The notes: generated by a model from the sequence alone, not told the origin. DNA of 60,000 bases from Lineus longissimus (GCF_910592395.1 NC_088324.1:5980953-6040952); one strand, 5' to 3'; positions 26,754-38,622 are shown, numbered from the stretch's first letter. Numbers and translations: made by a program.

Positions 26754-29700
26754 ATGGCGTCGATAGAGAAGGCAGTGAAACTTGCTGAGGATGGAGGGAA
26801 TTCAACGTCTTCAAGGCGTTCCCAAGGCTCACTACAATGTCCTGCTGTCTGGTCGTCAACCTTTAGGAATGACTTAGCGAACGGTGGAAACTGGACTGAG
26901 CACGATCTCAATAAATTCGGTATTCGGTACAGTAGCAAAAAAAAACCCGAAGAGATTTTCGAGATGATCAAGCCTTATATTCCTTCTAAACTTCGCCAAC
27001 CCAGCGAAAATCTGTGGGATAAAAAACATAATGATGGTATTCCTAACCTTGCCCCACATATCGAACTTCTACAAGATGGTTACAAATTGGCTCTCGATTT
27101 TGATATAGACTCTTTCGAGCTCTTAAAACTTATCGAAATTTGCCAGGACTGTCCTCGTGGTCATGCCTGTCACGAGACTGAAGCCTTTTCAATCAGCCAG
27201 AGGATATTCAATCAGATTACTGAAGCAGAACATGTGCTTCAGAGAAAGAGGACTGCTGCTGTTAATTCTCTGAAGATTGCATGGTGAGTAAGCCAATAGG
27301 CCTTTTCGAAGGCGCCTAACAAATCAATTAAAATGCGCATAGGCCTATAGGCCTACTCCGATTCAGAACACGTCGGAGTGCCTATTAAGCGGACTTCTGA
27401 CAATAGGCCTAATGGCTAAATACATTGGCAGGTGTTGTTGTGTAGGTTCCTCATTGATCAGGTGTGAATTGTGATTTTATTTTGAAATGATTTTTGTAAC
27501 TGCTTTTAAACCCTCTCTCAGTCTCTGCCGGTGTAGAAGTTTAAAATGTCCTAGGATAGAATGCCTGGGAAACAAAGGATTCTATTATGCGCTTCAATCT
27601 CTGAGCTATTGACGGTCAGGGTCTCTATAGAACCATATTGCAGAATACAATAGAGCCGGGCACTTTTTCCAGGGGGGCATTTGTTACTGTTACACCGGCC
27701 CCCTTGTACATACATGTAGTTTGTTTTCTGTCTTTCGCACTGAAAACCTACGTTACTGAAAGAACGATAACACTAAGTGTCAATATTGCCTTTATTCCCA
27801 TGATCAGTACGTCTTCAACCAATCACACAATTACACACTATGTACCAGCAGATTAAAACAATAAAAGCTTGACAATTAAAGAACACCAGACACAATTCAA
27901 TTCAATTTATTGCACAACTATCAAAGGATAAGACAGTATGGCAGTACATATATACAAATACAACACATACAAAAATATTTTTAAAAGAAAGTTACATGTA
28001 TCTATGGTAATTAAAATAAGACCACAATGACTTATTAATTAGTGCCCCTGAAGAGCTGTTTGTCTTTCTTCAAAGGCTTTCGAGGTAAAAATAGCGGTAT
28101 CTAAAATAATCTTGTTGTCAGTACTACTCAATAGAAATAAAATTCAGATTTGAAAATAATTGACTACATTTATAAAAATTTATACTTGTGAGATACTCGT
28201 CTCTTAATTTATTGTTAGAGGGACATCGTGCAAAAAAGTGGAACTCGTCCTCGACAACGTTACACCCAAAAGGACAGAGACGCTTTTCTAACTGAGTACC
28301 AAAGTGTCTACCTTTTTCGATAGGTAGGTTGTGATTGCCAAGGCGAAACTTAGCCATTTTTGAAAACAACCCCCTGTTTTTTTAGAAAATTAAGGTAGGG
28401 CTCAAATTGGTACTCAGTTTTAAAAGTTCTGTAGGTTCTGAGTTTGTTTTTTTGACTAGAATTTGACCTTTTGTCATTTTGTAATACAGAGAAGAAATAA
28501 GAATGATACAATAATTCGAGTGAATTTGATACATTAGTACTACAAGACGAGAGATCGAGATTTTTCTGAAATTTAGTGTTTAACACATCAATAGTTGCTG
28601 ATACAGATTTGTTGATACTACAGGACGAAGTGAGCTTTTTGTCAACTTCATAAGCTTCATTAAGGATTGTATTACTGGCGTTTTTAACATGAGATAGGTA
28701 CCGGTAATCAAAAGTATGTTTGAACATAAATACAAGGAAAGGATATTGTCCTAGTTCTGCCTTCACTCCGCAGTTTGATGTAAATCTATTAACACCCAAG
28801 ATCCATTTACAAAATTTAGACAATAATTGCTCAAACGGAAAACGATCCAGTTGTTTGACAAATTTATTGCTGTCGTTAATAAGTACTCAGTTTAAGTAGT
28901 GACTTGAGAAAAGCGAAACCCCAAATTTCACAGTTATACATGAGACTTGGCCTGATAAAGCTATTAAACAAACGAATAGCAGTACGAGGTTCTATTCGAT
29001 TGGAGTTAATTGTTTTCATCAGAACATAAAAAGCTTTGGAGCCTTTTTTGGTAAGCACTTCAACTCCAGGCTTAAAAGAACCCGGCTCTAGGAAAATTCG
29101 TCCCCGGAAAATTCGTCCCCGGAAAACTCGTCCCCGGAAAATTCGTCCCCTAGGAAAATTCGTCCCCAGAAAATTCGTCCCCGAGGAAAATTCGTCCCCG
29201 GATTATTCGTCCCCGAGGATAATTCGTCCCTGGAGAATTCGTCCCCAAGGATAATTCGTCCCTGGAAAATTCGTCCCCGAGGAAAATTTCGTCCCCGGAT
29301 AATTCGTCCCCGAGGATAATTCGTCCCTGGAAAATTCGTCCTCGAAGATAATTCGTCCCTGGAAAATTGAACAAAAGTTGAAAGTTTCTGACATTACCTT
29401 CTAGGAATAACTACTACTTACTACTTTCGACTTTTCTCATCCATTATATCTCTCTTTACCACTTAATACTACCCTACTAGCTAGTTACCTACTCCACTCT
29501 TTTCATAGTAGGTAGGGGTAGGCAGGTGAAATAATTTTTTTTTTTTCAAATAAGTATTTTTACTGGTCAGAATGAAAGAAAAGCTATAAACTCTTCAATA
29601 AAATATTTCGCCTGCCTAACTCTACCTACTATATAAATAGTGGGGTAGGTAACTAGCTAGTATGGTAGTAAAGAGAGATGTTACACTGAATGAGAAAAAT

Positions 29701-32194
29701 CGAAAGTAGTAGTTATTACTACAGTCCATTCGACAAGACTTAAGAGTCTTAGAAAGTCAAGTCAGAAACTTTCAACTTTGTAAAATATTCTGGGGACGAA
29801 TTATCCTCGGGGACGAACTTTCCAGGGACGAATTATCCTCGGGGACAAATTTTCCGGGGACGAATTATCCTCGGGGACGAATTATCCTCAGGGACGAATT
29901 TTCCGGGGACGAATTTTCCTTGGGGACGAATTATCCGGGGACGAATTTGCGGGGACGAATTTTCCGGGGACGAATTATCCGGGGACGAATTTTCCTGTAA
30001 CCAAAGAACCCTTATAGTCAATGGATGTTCCAAGATATGTGAAGTCATACACCCTATCAAGTATAACATTGTCCAGTGTAAAAGGTACCTGTGTAAAAGG
30101 TACCAATAAAAGCTTGACAATTAAAGAACACCACACACAGGAACTGAAGAGGTGTCACTGATGCAAACCGGCATCACTGCGCATATGGCTGGCCGTTCTG
30201 GCACTTCGTAACTCCGGTTCCTTTTTTCAGGATCCCAACATATGAACGAGTAAAGATCTTCCTTAAAACACTCAAGTCCGTCCTCAAAAAAGCTGTCAAC
30301 TCGCAAATAAATGAAGGCACATTTGTGGACTTGTTCCAAGTTTTTGCTCGGATGTTTCTGGTGCAATTTAAGTAAGTGTTCACCTTGTACTTCTCATTGC
30401 ATCTTGAAAATGATACAAGGCATAGAATAGATTAAGGGTGATGTCATCTTGGAATTTTTGAGGTCACATTTGGCTAGAAATTTCCAATAATTCATTAGTT
30501 TAGACTACAGACTACAGTGTGATCATCTTTTATTTCAGAGCAGTGGGAGAATCACGAAGTTCTAAGATGGGTAGAATGGCAGTGCTTTCCATAAATGACC
30601 TCCGCTGCGATTATGAAGATGAAGTGTTTCACAAACCGACTATAGTTGTTACTGTCGCGGAGGTAGGTTTATCTGATGATAATTGATATTGAATTGAATA
30701 TTTTGGGAGGATTGCTCAGAATCCGGATCTTCAGAATCAGATTCCCCTCCCCTTTGTATGCGGTCAACAAATTTAAAGAAATCTGCATTGACCTAGTGTT
30801 AATGGTATGGTAGTATTATCCACTCTTAAATCTCCATGGGTAAAGTCTCCATTCCATATTACTCAAATTGTTTACTTGACCTAGGGTTCAGGTCTCAAGC
30901 TCTGAAATCTCGATAAATGCCCCCATTTGTCATTCTTTGTCAAAGAAACTTCCAATTTTGGGCCATTCATTTAGAACACACCGAATGAGCAGGGTGGGGG
31001 TTGATTGCTACCAATGTGTACAGCATGCATATGGGGGGGAAGGGGGTCATTTAGCTAAACAGTATGAACTCTACGTACCTAAAGTACGATTGGGCCTCTT
31101 CTCTAAAAGGAAAAATGATAAAATACGGTTAAACTGAACCTCATATGCTAAGTTTTAGATAATATTCCTTTGGCAGGTGAAGAAAACAGCCCTGAGATCA
31201 AAGAAGAGAAAGAAATTACCCAAAAAGGAGAATGATTTGTGTGATAAGAAACAAAAAATCGAAGGAAGAGGATATGCAGGAGGAGCTACTGGCAGTGATG
31301 ATTTTGGTGATTCTCCTGATGATATTAGTGACGACGGTGTTGATTTCAGCAGTAGACTGCGTGGACAGCTTGGTATAGAACTTCTTGCAGACATTGAATG
31401 TTCATGTTTGAATGAGGTTGATAACAGGCGCATGATTCTGGGATTGACTGTTGAAGCCACACTGGTATGTATTCTCCTGTTGATTGTATTGTCCTGTGAA
31501 CCTGTGAACTCGGATCTCGGCATGCACTGACGTGTCAGGAAAGGTCTTTCGCGCCAGGACTTGCGCGTACTTGAAATAACAAATTACGTGTTTTTTCTAC
31601 TGTCGTAGAGCTGAAACAAAATTGGAAAAGCATTAAACACGTTCCAAAAAATAGTTTACTGATGAACCAACAGAAGAACAAACATACTGCAATAATAATC
31701 CCAATGGTCCTTTGAGCCGCCTCTCTTTGAAAAGTGAGGCATAATTGTTGAAAATACGAAAGTTTTCAAGATTTTGAAGCATTTTCCATGTAAAGAGAGG
31801 CAGTATTTCTGAATGATACAATTGCATCTAAGCGTGCCCTTTGAACATATTGAGAACATGTAGCAGATGATGTATAAATATTTGGCACCATGACTGAGTA
31901 TCGTAACATCAAAACTGGCGTGACGTCACCGGTCCACTCACCTGCATGAATTACATTAACATATGGTTATATTTTCAGGTGCGACTGACTTGCTTGGAGA
32001 TGGACATGGATGACTTGAAGAATGTGCAGGAGAACCTTCCACAGGAAAATCCTACTCGAGTAGCAACCATCTTCTATACGAAAGCGTATGACATGCTGAA
32101 GAGGGATGAACGTTCACAGTTGATATACATTATGAGGCACCTGCTGTTCCTTTCTAATGACTGTGATACAAATCTTCTGCCCACCGTACTCTGA
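26754..32194 (+). CDS. Complete five-exon gene, protein of unknown function (432 aa)
   Basis: Exons 26754-27283, 30231-30371, 30539-30662, 31177-31464 and 31979-32194. Donors are gtgagt, gtaagt, gtaggt and gtatgt; acceptors are cttttttcag, tatttcag, tttggcag and tattttcag. Phases (2, 2, 0, 0) all fit and the sum is 433 codons with TGA at 32192-32194. I do not recognise the family. Visible: an N-terminal Ser-rich leader, a charged helical region (KKKPEEIFEMIKPYIPSKLR), a Cys/His group CQDCPRGHACH, helical EAEHVLQRKRTAAVNSLKIA, exon 2 VKIFLKTLKSVLKKAV, a bipartite-type basic stretch KKTALRSKKRKKLPKK (from residue 267), an acidic stretch DDFGDSPDDISDDGVD, and a Leu-rich C-terminus. The basic and acidic tracts suggest a nuclear protein. 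Clean frame continuity argues for a host gene. The first intron carries a nested LINE. Confidence 0.8.
27895..30103 (-). mobile_element. 5'-truncated non-LTR retrotransposon, split by a foldback element
   Basis: Minus strand, about 1.28 kb without the insert. 5' to 3' it encodes LDNVILDRVYDFTYLGTSID and YKGS, then (beyond the insert) FKPGVEVLTKKGSKAFYVLM, then FNSFIRPSLMYNCEIWGF, KWILGVNRFTSNCGVKAELG, and LCPFGCNVVEDEFHFFARCP, the thumb and C-terminal zinc motif of LINE reverse transcriptases. The catalytic palm is absent (5' truncation) and frameshifts split the frame. The 3' end is aataaattgaattgaat. It sits in intron 1 of the unknown gene, antisense to it. Confidence 0.88.
29075..30011. 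mobile_element. Foldback element with minisatellite arms, 9-bp target duplication
   Basis: Element 29084-30002 is flanked by aaagaaccc at 29075-29083 and 30003-30011. Each arm is a tandem array of about 15-bp units (ggaaaattcgtcccc and variants): left 29091-29365, right about 29790-29997 in inverse orientation. The middle is also palindromic (gaaagttgaaagtttctgac, ctagctagttacctac, gtaggtaggggtagg pairing with 29590-29780). Removing it together with one flank copy restores the LINE reading YKGSFKPG. It has no coding capacity; long frames through the arms are translations of the repeat. Confidence 0.88.
31535..31745. repeat. Dispersed repeat in intron 4 of the unknown gene
   Basis: Sequence from ggtctttcgcgccaggactt through gaacaaacatactgcaataa recurs in inverse orientation at about 37815-37990. 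The end (cccaatggtcctttgagcc) has a second relative near 38288. Non-coding. Confidence 0.7.
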
Positions 32195-32522
32195 GCAAAT
32201 GTTGTGACCATTTGAACCAGACAGTAGTTTTGACACTTAAAACTCGTTGTTGCAATTGATGGTGTGCAGATGGCATGCTAAAAAGACCCCCAGGGAATGT
32301 AACCACTGCACACGACAACTGCATGTGACTGATCGGTCTCACACACTCAGCACACTGCGATTTGCACGAGGTGGGGGAAAGCTTACTAATCAGCACAGCC
32401 CTTGGTCAATCGTCACTTTCATGAAACATGTCTACGGCTGGACAACAGGGTCTATTGAAAAAAAATTTCCATCAAATTGCTCTAAAACCTTTTATTTGTC
32501 AGTCAATTTATATCAAAATTAA

Positions 32523-32528
32523 AATAAA
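32523..32528 (+). other. Candidate poly(A) signal of the unknown gene
   Basis: AATAAA, 328 bases after the stop codon, following a T-rich stretch. It is the first canonical hexamer downstream of the CDS. Confidence 0.45.
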
Positions 32529-32841
32529 CTATTTATTGTAGACTGGAGATACATTTCGTTTTGTGGCGACGGACCCTAAAGGGTGAACGTTAGCCCTTTT
32601 GGTCAGCCAATCGGAGGCTGCGGCTAGAAAGAATTGGGTCAAGACACACAGACAATGGGATTCGATTGAAGAAGTTTTGCGATTTTCTGACTTCTTGCAA
32701 TTCTGTCAATAGTTCACTGACAAATGTATCATCGGACGCTGGAATTCGAAATATGATTTTATGAAGATATGGACTTCACTCGATGATGATTATTTTTTCA
32801 TGGTGTCAAGCCTCTAAATTGTCGCGTCGCGTGTGTCTTAG

Positions 32842-33330
32842 ATGGTGTTCACACCCCTCCAATTAGATCGCCTTGTGGAAGGTGTCGGTGGATTGTGTCT
32901 TGACAGTCGGGACTTGATCTACCTTGCACATCAGATCAACCGTACTCATCCAGAAGTGTTTGTCTTGGATATTGGATCCAATGATATTGTCAATGGCACC
33001 ACACCACCTCAAATGAGACACTTGAACACTTGGATCGGAAACCCTTGGGCATGAACCTGTGTGCGTGTGATCGTTTTGATTTAGATTGTCGAGAGGAGGA
33101 GAACGTGGCACTGCCCGACGCGTGAGTTTGACTCTCGTAGATTGGAATATAATCGTAGAATATAGTGCATTGCGCACACTTCTCCCAATGTATACCTTTA
33201 GACATGACAGATCTATCTTTGTGAACCTACATCACAGGATTAGCGGTGTCGATATTCACGTTACCTCACCTGAAGGTCTTAGACTCTACCACTTAAGTAT
33301 GGGGAGAGCTGTCATGCGACATGGTGAAAC
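32842..33330 (+). pseudogene. Frameshifted SGNH/GDSL-hydrolase-like fragment
   Basis: The first frame (32842-33051) has LAHQINRTHPEVFVLDIGSN followed by DI, matching SGNH block III (G-x-N-D). After frame changes, TREFDSRRLEYNRRI and then ISGVDIHVTSPEGLRLYHLS match the catalytic D-x-x-H region (GVDIHV...EG...Y). The GDS nucleophile block is not visible. Such domains occur in some invertebrate retroelement ORFs; it lies directly upstream of Bel/Pao debris. Confidence 0.5.
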
Positions 33331-33409
33331 ACTACTACTTCTAAATCGCCAGAAGCACAGATCAAGGCAGAGATAGCCACCTTTAGGGTCGAATAGGAAA
33401 AACAGAGGT

Positions 33410-36205
33410 TTGCAGAGGAGTGTAAACTTAGAGAGGCTGAACATCGACTGGAGATACAAAGCCAGCAGGATGAGGTGGCTAGTTTTCAAGCTTGAGTCCG
33501 ACTTGTTTGAGGGCAATAGTGGTATCAGTCAAGCTACGATAGTATCGATTCAGGAGGACAGAGCCAAATCATGCCATGCAGGAGCTCAGGACAAGGGAGA
33601 AAGCCGGATTCATAAAGTTGACAGATGAAGAGAAAACTTCGAACTTTTATCACCTTTTCATCAAATCCACTCCCAAGAAGTTCCGCCTGTCTTCGAAGGA
33701 GAAGACACCCAGGGTGAATTGCCTGTTGAACCAATTTTTTTCCATCATTCGGTGCGTCGCGTGGTCCTTAGCCGACTAGCGGCTCATTAGAGGAATCTTC
33801 CCGAGCTATTCGAATGTTCTTTCAGGGTATGGCGAAACCTTCACTGCCTCAATTTGGTGGGGACAGAGGACAATATCACTAATGGTATTAACAGTTTGAT
33901 ATCTTTGTCGTTCAAGCGGACGTAACTGCGAGATTCAAACTGGTGATACTCAGATATACTGCCTGAATGGACCTGCCTTGGAGTTGGTGAAATATCTGGG
34001 GTATTCCAGCCCAGACTGAGCCAAAAAACCCAAGTGGAAACCAACAGGCAAATACATTGAATGGAGCCTGCTTATTGTGCGTCGAAAAGCACCATGTTCG
34101 TGAGTGCAAATAGGGGACCTCCGCAAAAATGTCAGACAGGTGGAACATTGTCAAGGAAAAAGGACTGTGCTGTCGCTGTCTGAATGTAGGTTATCGTGGG
34201 CAACTGCGGAAAGACACATCACCGTAGCGTACATAAGACAAGTCGGTCTACTGAAAACCTAAGACATCGCTGGGAGGGTCTTTTTTCGGATTGGATGCGG
34301 ATGAGAGTGTACAACCGTCCAAGGTAGCTCTGCGGGTATAACATGTACACATCATGGATGCCATGGGACAATGCACGAGAGTATATGCATTCCTCCTTTA
34401 TGATGGGTCAGATTCATCTTATCTCAGAACTGAAGTGGCTGAGTCATTGGGACCCTCAGTGGAGAAAAATGAAATCACTTTAGCTAAGCAAGTAGATAAG
34501 GGAACCAAATTGGACAGCGGTCTAGTTGGAGTCACGGTTTCTAGTCTGGATTGCAAAGTGCAGGCCAAGGGACTTATTGTTCCGAATTGTCACTCGTTGA
34601 GGGATCAATGGGATCATTTACAAGGGATAGAGTTCCCTAAAGTGGCAGGCCGTAAGAGAGTAGACTTACTTATAGGGTCCGACCACCCAGAACTTACTCT
34701 CTCTCGACTAGCTCATCGGACATCGTGGTGAACCCATAGCTCGTAGGACCATCTTGGGGTGGACGTGCGTTGGATCATTGGAGCCACCTGCAACCTTTGG
34801 AGTTGCTCAACCTCACCCGTACTTGAAGTACAAACAATCCTGACGTTCAGCTTGATGAGGAACTTCGTCGAATGTGGGAGATGGGCACGCTCACAGATAA
34901 AGCAGGGCTCACCCACCTGATGAGAGACGTGCTCTGGAGAAGACATCGGGGTCTATCACCTGCGATGGAGAACGGACCTATGCCAGCAACTCACAAAACT
35001 GTTGGAGAATGGTGGATTCGGCATTCGCAAATGGTGTACCAACAGTATTGAGGTCATGCAGCTTATTCCAGAGGAGAACAGGGACGGAAGTGCCCTACAG
35101 ATTGAAGACTCTGGATTGCCGAGTGTCAAAGCTTTGGGAGTAAAATTGGATGCAGCCAAGGATGTCATCGGGTATGCCTGCTCAGTTATTACCTGAGGAG
35201 TAGCGACAAAAAGGACTCTTCTGATTCTGGTAGCCAGGCTATTTGATCCCCTGCAACTTCTGGCTCCATTTGTCATCGGGGCAAAGATCTTTCTTCAAGA
35301 ATCTTGGATTGAAGGCCTAGTCGGATAAACCATTTCCGCCTATTTTGGGGATGAATGGATCAGAGCCTGGATTGCTGAGCTGCCTAGCGTGGCAGATTTT
35401 GAAGTACCCAGATGTTGCAAGAAAGGCATATCAGCCGCAACATCGCTGCACACCTTCAGAGATGCATATGGTCAGGCATATGGAGCGGCGAGCTACATTT
35501 GAAATGAATACAGTGACAACTCTGTGACAGTTCGTATAGTGATGGCCAAAGCCAGGGTCCCACCCCTCAATACTGATTATTCCCCGATTGGAATTGATGG
35601 CTGCGGTGTTGGGGCTTCGTTTGACACCAAGTATCAAGGAGTTGTTGGGAATCACTTGCCTGGTCTGTTGGACAGACAGTATGGACGTGCTGCATTGGAT
35701 CCGTGGCCTGTCTCGAAAGTACAAACCCTTCGTGGCCATCGAATAGCATCCCGCAAAGTTGCTATTTATAGCTCACAAGGTCATTTGCATAAGATATTGA
35801 TGACGTTTTAGTCACGTGACAGTCGGACATCGACACTTATTTCTACGCATTTGAGCTTATTTCGAAGTCAATTATCTTTGACCCTGCATTGTTTTTAGCA
35901 TGAATGATACCATAGAGTCAGAGAGAGAAATATTCAGAACAATTATGTAGTATTTCCAACACTCGGACATGTGCCAGACTGAATCTAACTGCCCTAGTTA
36001 GAAAGCCTGAATCCATTACGAAACCGCATGTTTGTCCGACATTGCCTGTAATTCAGCGATGGGGAAATAGAGGGCAGCAGCTGCAGTGACGTCATCTTCG
36101 CGGAATGCTATTGCAACAATTCAGAGTGACAGCAGCCCTGCCTGGTTGCGTGACGTGCCTGGAAAGCTGAACCCAGCGGACTTAGCCTCCAGGGTTACGT
36201 CAATA
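33410..36205 (+). mobile_element. Degenerate Bel/Pao LTR retrotransposon (gag, protease, RT, RNase H)
   Basis: Plus-strand debris in the right order. Gag: coiled-coil-like EECKLREAEHRLEIQ near 33412, KPSLPQFGGDRGQ near 33837, zinc knuckle CLLCVEKHHVREC near 34068. Aspartic protease ORF 34354-34731: DGSDSSYLR, GIEFPKVAGRKRVDLLIGSD. Then HRGEPIARRTILGW. RT C-terminal part 34976-35320: LLENGGFGIRKWCTNS, VKALGVKLD, LLILVARLFDPLQLLAPFVI. RNase H: AKARVPPL near 35547, VLHWIRGLSRKYKPFVA near 35690. After about 270 foreign bases, WLRDVPGKLNPADLASR at 36146-36195. The RT catalytic core and integrase are missing and many stops are present. No LTR pair was identified. Confidence 0.87.
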
Positions 36206-36322
36206 GAAAATCTCATCCTTTCCCGCCTTCCAAACAGCTCGCTTTCGGTATCAGGAGCAACACAACGTCGACAAATAAGAAAGAGTCTTAAAAAGTGATA
36301 GAAAAAATCCACAGCACTTCAA
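36205..36322 (+). repeat. Second copy of the 19830-19975 repeat, fused to Bel/Pao debris
   Basis: From aatctcatcctttcccgcct through ccacagcactt, nearly identical to 19830-19975 with a deletion of about 30 bases. It begins right where Bel/Pao homology ends, so the junction is a breakpoint or a nested insertion. Confidence 0.7.
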
Positions 36323-38615
36323 GTACGCGTATGGTCAGGAAGTAAAAATCCTGTGCTATTATATTCAACATTTGGAGCATAAAGAATAGCTAAATTGTTG
36401 TTTGCTGAATCTTTCTCCTAATTCTTGAAACCTCAGGTGACAATGGTCCCGTTGTGGTGTTTCTGACCCCATTCTACATCTGGCTATGACCCGAAGTAAA
36501 TCTAAGGCGTATGGAGCCCCGGTTTTTGGATGGCATGTGTGCCGTATGACCAAAACAGTTATCTCGAGCAGGCGTAGTCTGCTGTGTAATGCGCAATGCG
36601 CGTGCCTGTACATTGTAGGCCTATACACAGCATGTTGTGTATTCAACAGGAAATGTTGCTAAGATTCACAGCATGCGTGCATTATGAGGGATGTACCGAA
36701 ACCAAATTCAGATTACGACTTTGTTCGCGGGGTGGCATGGTATCAACATAGTATGTTTGCGCTTTAGGCTCCGATCCACTCCGCTGAACATCGAGCCAAT
36801 GTGTGCTTTCGGAAAATGCAAGGAATTACACCCGTACGAAATTTATAGAGGGATCAGTGTAACGATCTATGTGAATTGATGCTCATATCGATGCTCATAT
36901 CGATGCTCCACATCTAGCTTTGTGTTCGTGAATACGGTACCCCAATGCGGACTGCCGGTAGTCTATCATATCTGCGGGCGGTTAAAACATGACTGACGGT
37001 CGTTCCAAACACAGCGGACGGACGCTTGAGCCGCTAAAACTAGTTTCTTTGCTTTTGGAGACCAACCTTGCCGGTATTGTATCTGCGAAAACTGTGTGTC
37101 AGAGTTTCCCTAGAATAGACCAGGCCTTGTGAATGGTTGTTCTGATATTTTTTTCCCTGTGAATCTGTGAATAAGGGAACTTTGAGGGAAACATTGGCAG
37201 ATGTTACACCGGGCACTGACACCAATACGGCCTGCGGGGCATATGTACAGAGAATTAAAGGATACTAAAACACGATCATTCTGTCTTAATTGTCAATATC
37301 CTGACCAGCGCGCAGGGGCAAATTGACACAACGGCGGATATGTTAGTTTGTCAAAGAATTAAATTCGCGTTCTTAATGACGAAAATTCAATTCCAGTAAG
37401 TTAAATTGTTTAGCAAATTAATAACATTCGTGTGCATGTAGGCTAGTTTATTTACAAGTGAATCACATTTTTTTTACCATAAGGATCAATATTATCCGTA
37501 ACCACTGTGCTAATAACTTAATTCATAATATGTCATCGGGTGAGCGCGCCTATGCCACACGCTGAAAATATTCTGCTGGATATAACGTTTTTTTTCAATC
37601 ATTAGAGCGCTCACTACCGTATAATATAACGATTAAAGCTTTAATAGATGCGAGGTCCTCTTGTTTGTCGTGCAAACATTTTTAGCTGCCTTGTCATTAC
37701 GATAATCCCTCTCACTGATGACGCGGTATATTCGCCGCCGCCTAACTATAATGTATTTGTGATTCAGCGGTGATTTTGTCATTCAGATTACTCGCTGGCG
37801 CTGTTTTTTAATAAGAAATAGTCGTTTTTTTATTGCAGTATGTTTGTTCTTCCTCTGGTTCATCAGTAAACTATTTTTCTGAACGTGTTCGATGCTTTTC
37901 CAATTATGTTTCAGCTCTTAGATATAGAAAAACGCCTTATTCGTTCTTTTTATAACGCGCAAATCCTGGCGCGAAAGACCTTTCCCGCCACGTGAGTGCA
38001 CGCCCTGATCCTAGTTCACGTCAGCCCGCTTTTCAAACGCAACGTTATTTCCAAGCGCCATCAGAGTGACGTCGGAAAAATCGATATCAGCACCAAGACG
38101 TCACAGGGTAGATCCATGGTCCAGGAAACACCTTTACTGGTGCATCGTTCTACGTGGAAAGGGTCGATGCATGGAGAGCTAACTCGGGTCTAATCGGTGT
38201 TAACATCATTGAGTCAGATTTTGAATTTGTCCTTTTTTGTGCAATTTGTTGATGAAAACTACTTAATGTAAAAAAAACAAAAAGATAATGCCAATGGTCC
38301 TTAAGCCAGGGTGTCATAAATGAGGCCGCCCGCACTACCGTGGATATCTATAATTAATACTAAATAACCACTACTGGTGTGGAACAGATTAAGTTTTGTC
38401 TCGTGGCAATCGCAGCGCGAGAAAAAAACTCTAGTGGTATCTGCACTCCGGACGCAGTGGACCGGCGGCCTCGTTCCTAGGATGATGCAATGGGCTGCCC
38501 AAGGAGCCTAGTGGCGTCAAGCCTTTATTCTGATTAGTCGATGGTAATATTGATCTTGTGATTGCAAATCCCCGGAAACAAGAGTGTGATAGAAAAACAC
38601 TCTCCAACAATGACT
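36323..38615. other. Intergenic spacer
   Basis: No gene recognised. It contains a short tandem (gatgctcatatc, 36880-36905), the inverse copy of the 31535 repeat (37815-37990) and a related fragment near 38220-38335. Confidence 0.45.
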
Positions 38616-38622
38616 GTCCAGG

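Larger units (their letters stand above)
27859..30139. repeat. 36-bp target-site duplication flanking a LINE
   Basis: 27859-27894 and 30104-30139 share 35 of 36 bases (caataaaagcttgacaatta at the start of each). The single difference is g versus c. They bracket the minus-strand LINE exactly, after its TTGAA-type tail and before its truncated 5' end. Confidence 0.88.

Noticed and set aside
29084-30002. CRISPR-like array (regular 15-bp repeats)
   Set aside because: Units are contiguous without unique spacers, inverted between arms, and in an animal genome.
29036-30120. Open frames rich in NSSP/GTNYP-type repeats on both strands
   Set aside because: Translations of the ggaaaattcgtcccc minisatellite arms of the foldback element.
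30121-30383. Minus-strand ORF of 81 codons ending in the LINE target duplication
   Set aside because: It looks protein-like, but the plus strand carries exon 2 of the unknown gene here with matching acceptor, donor and phases. The minus frame is a shadow.
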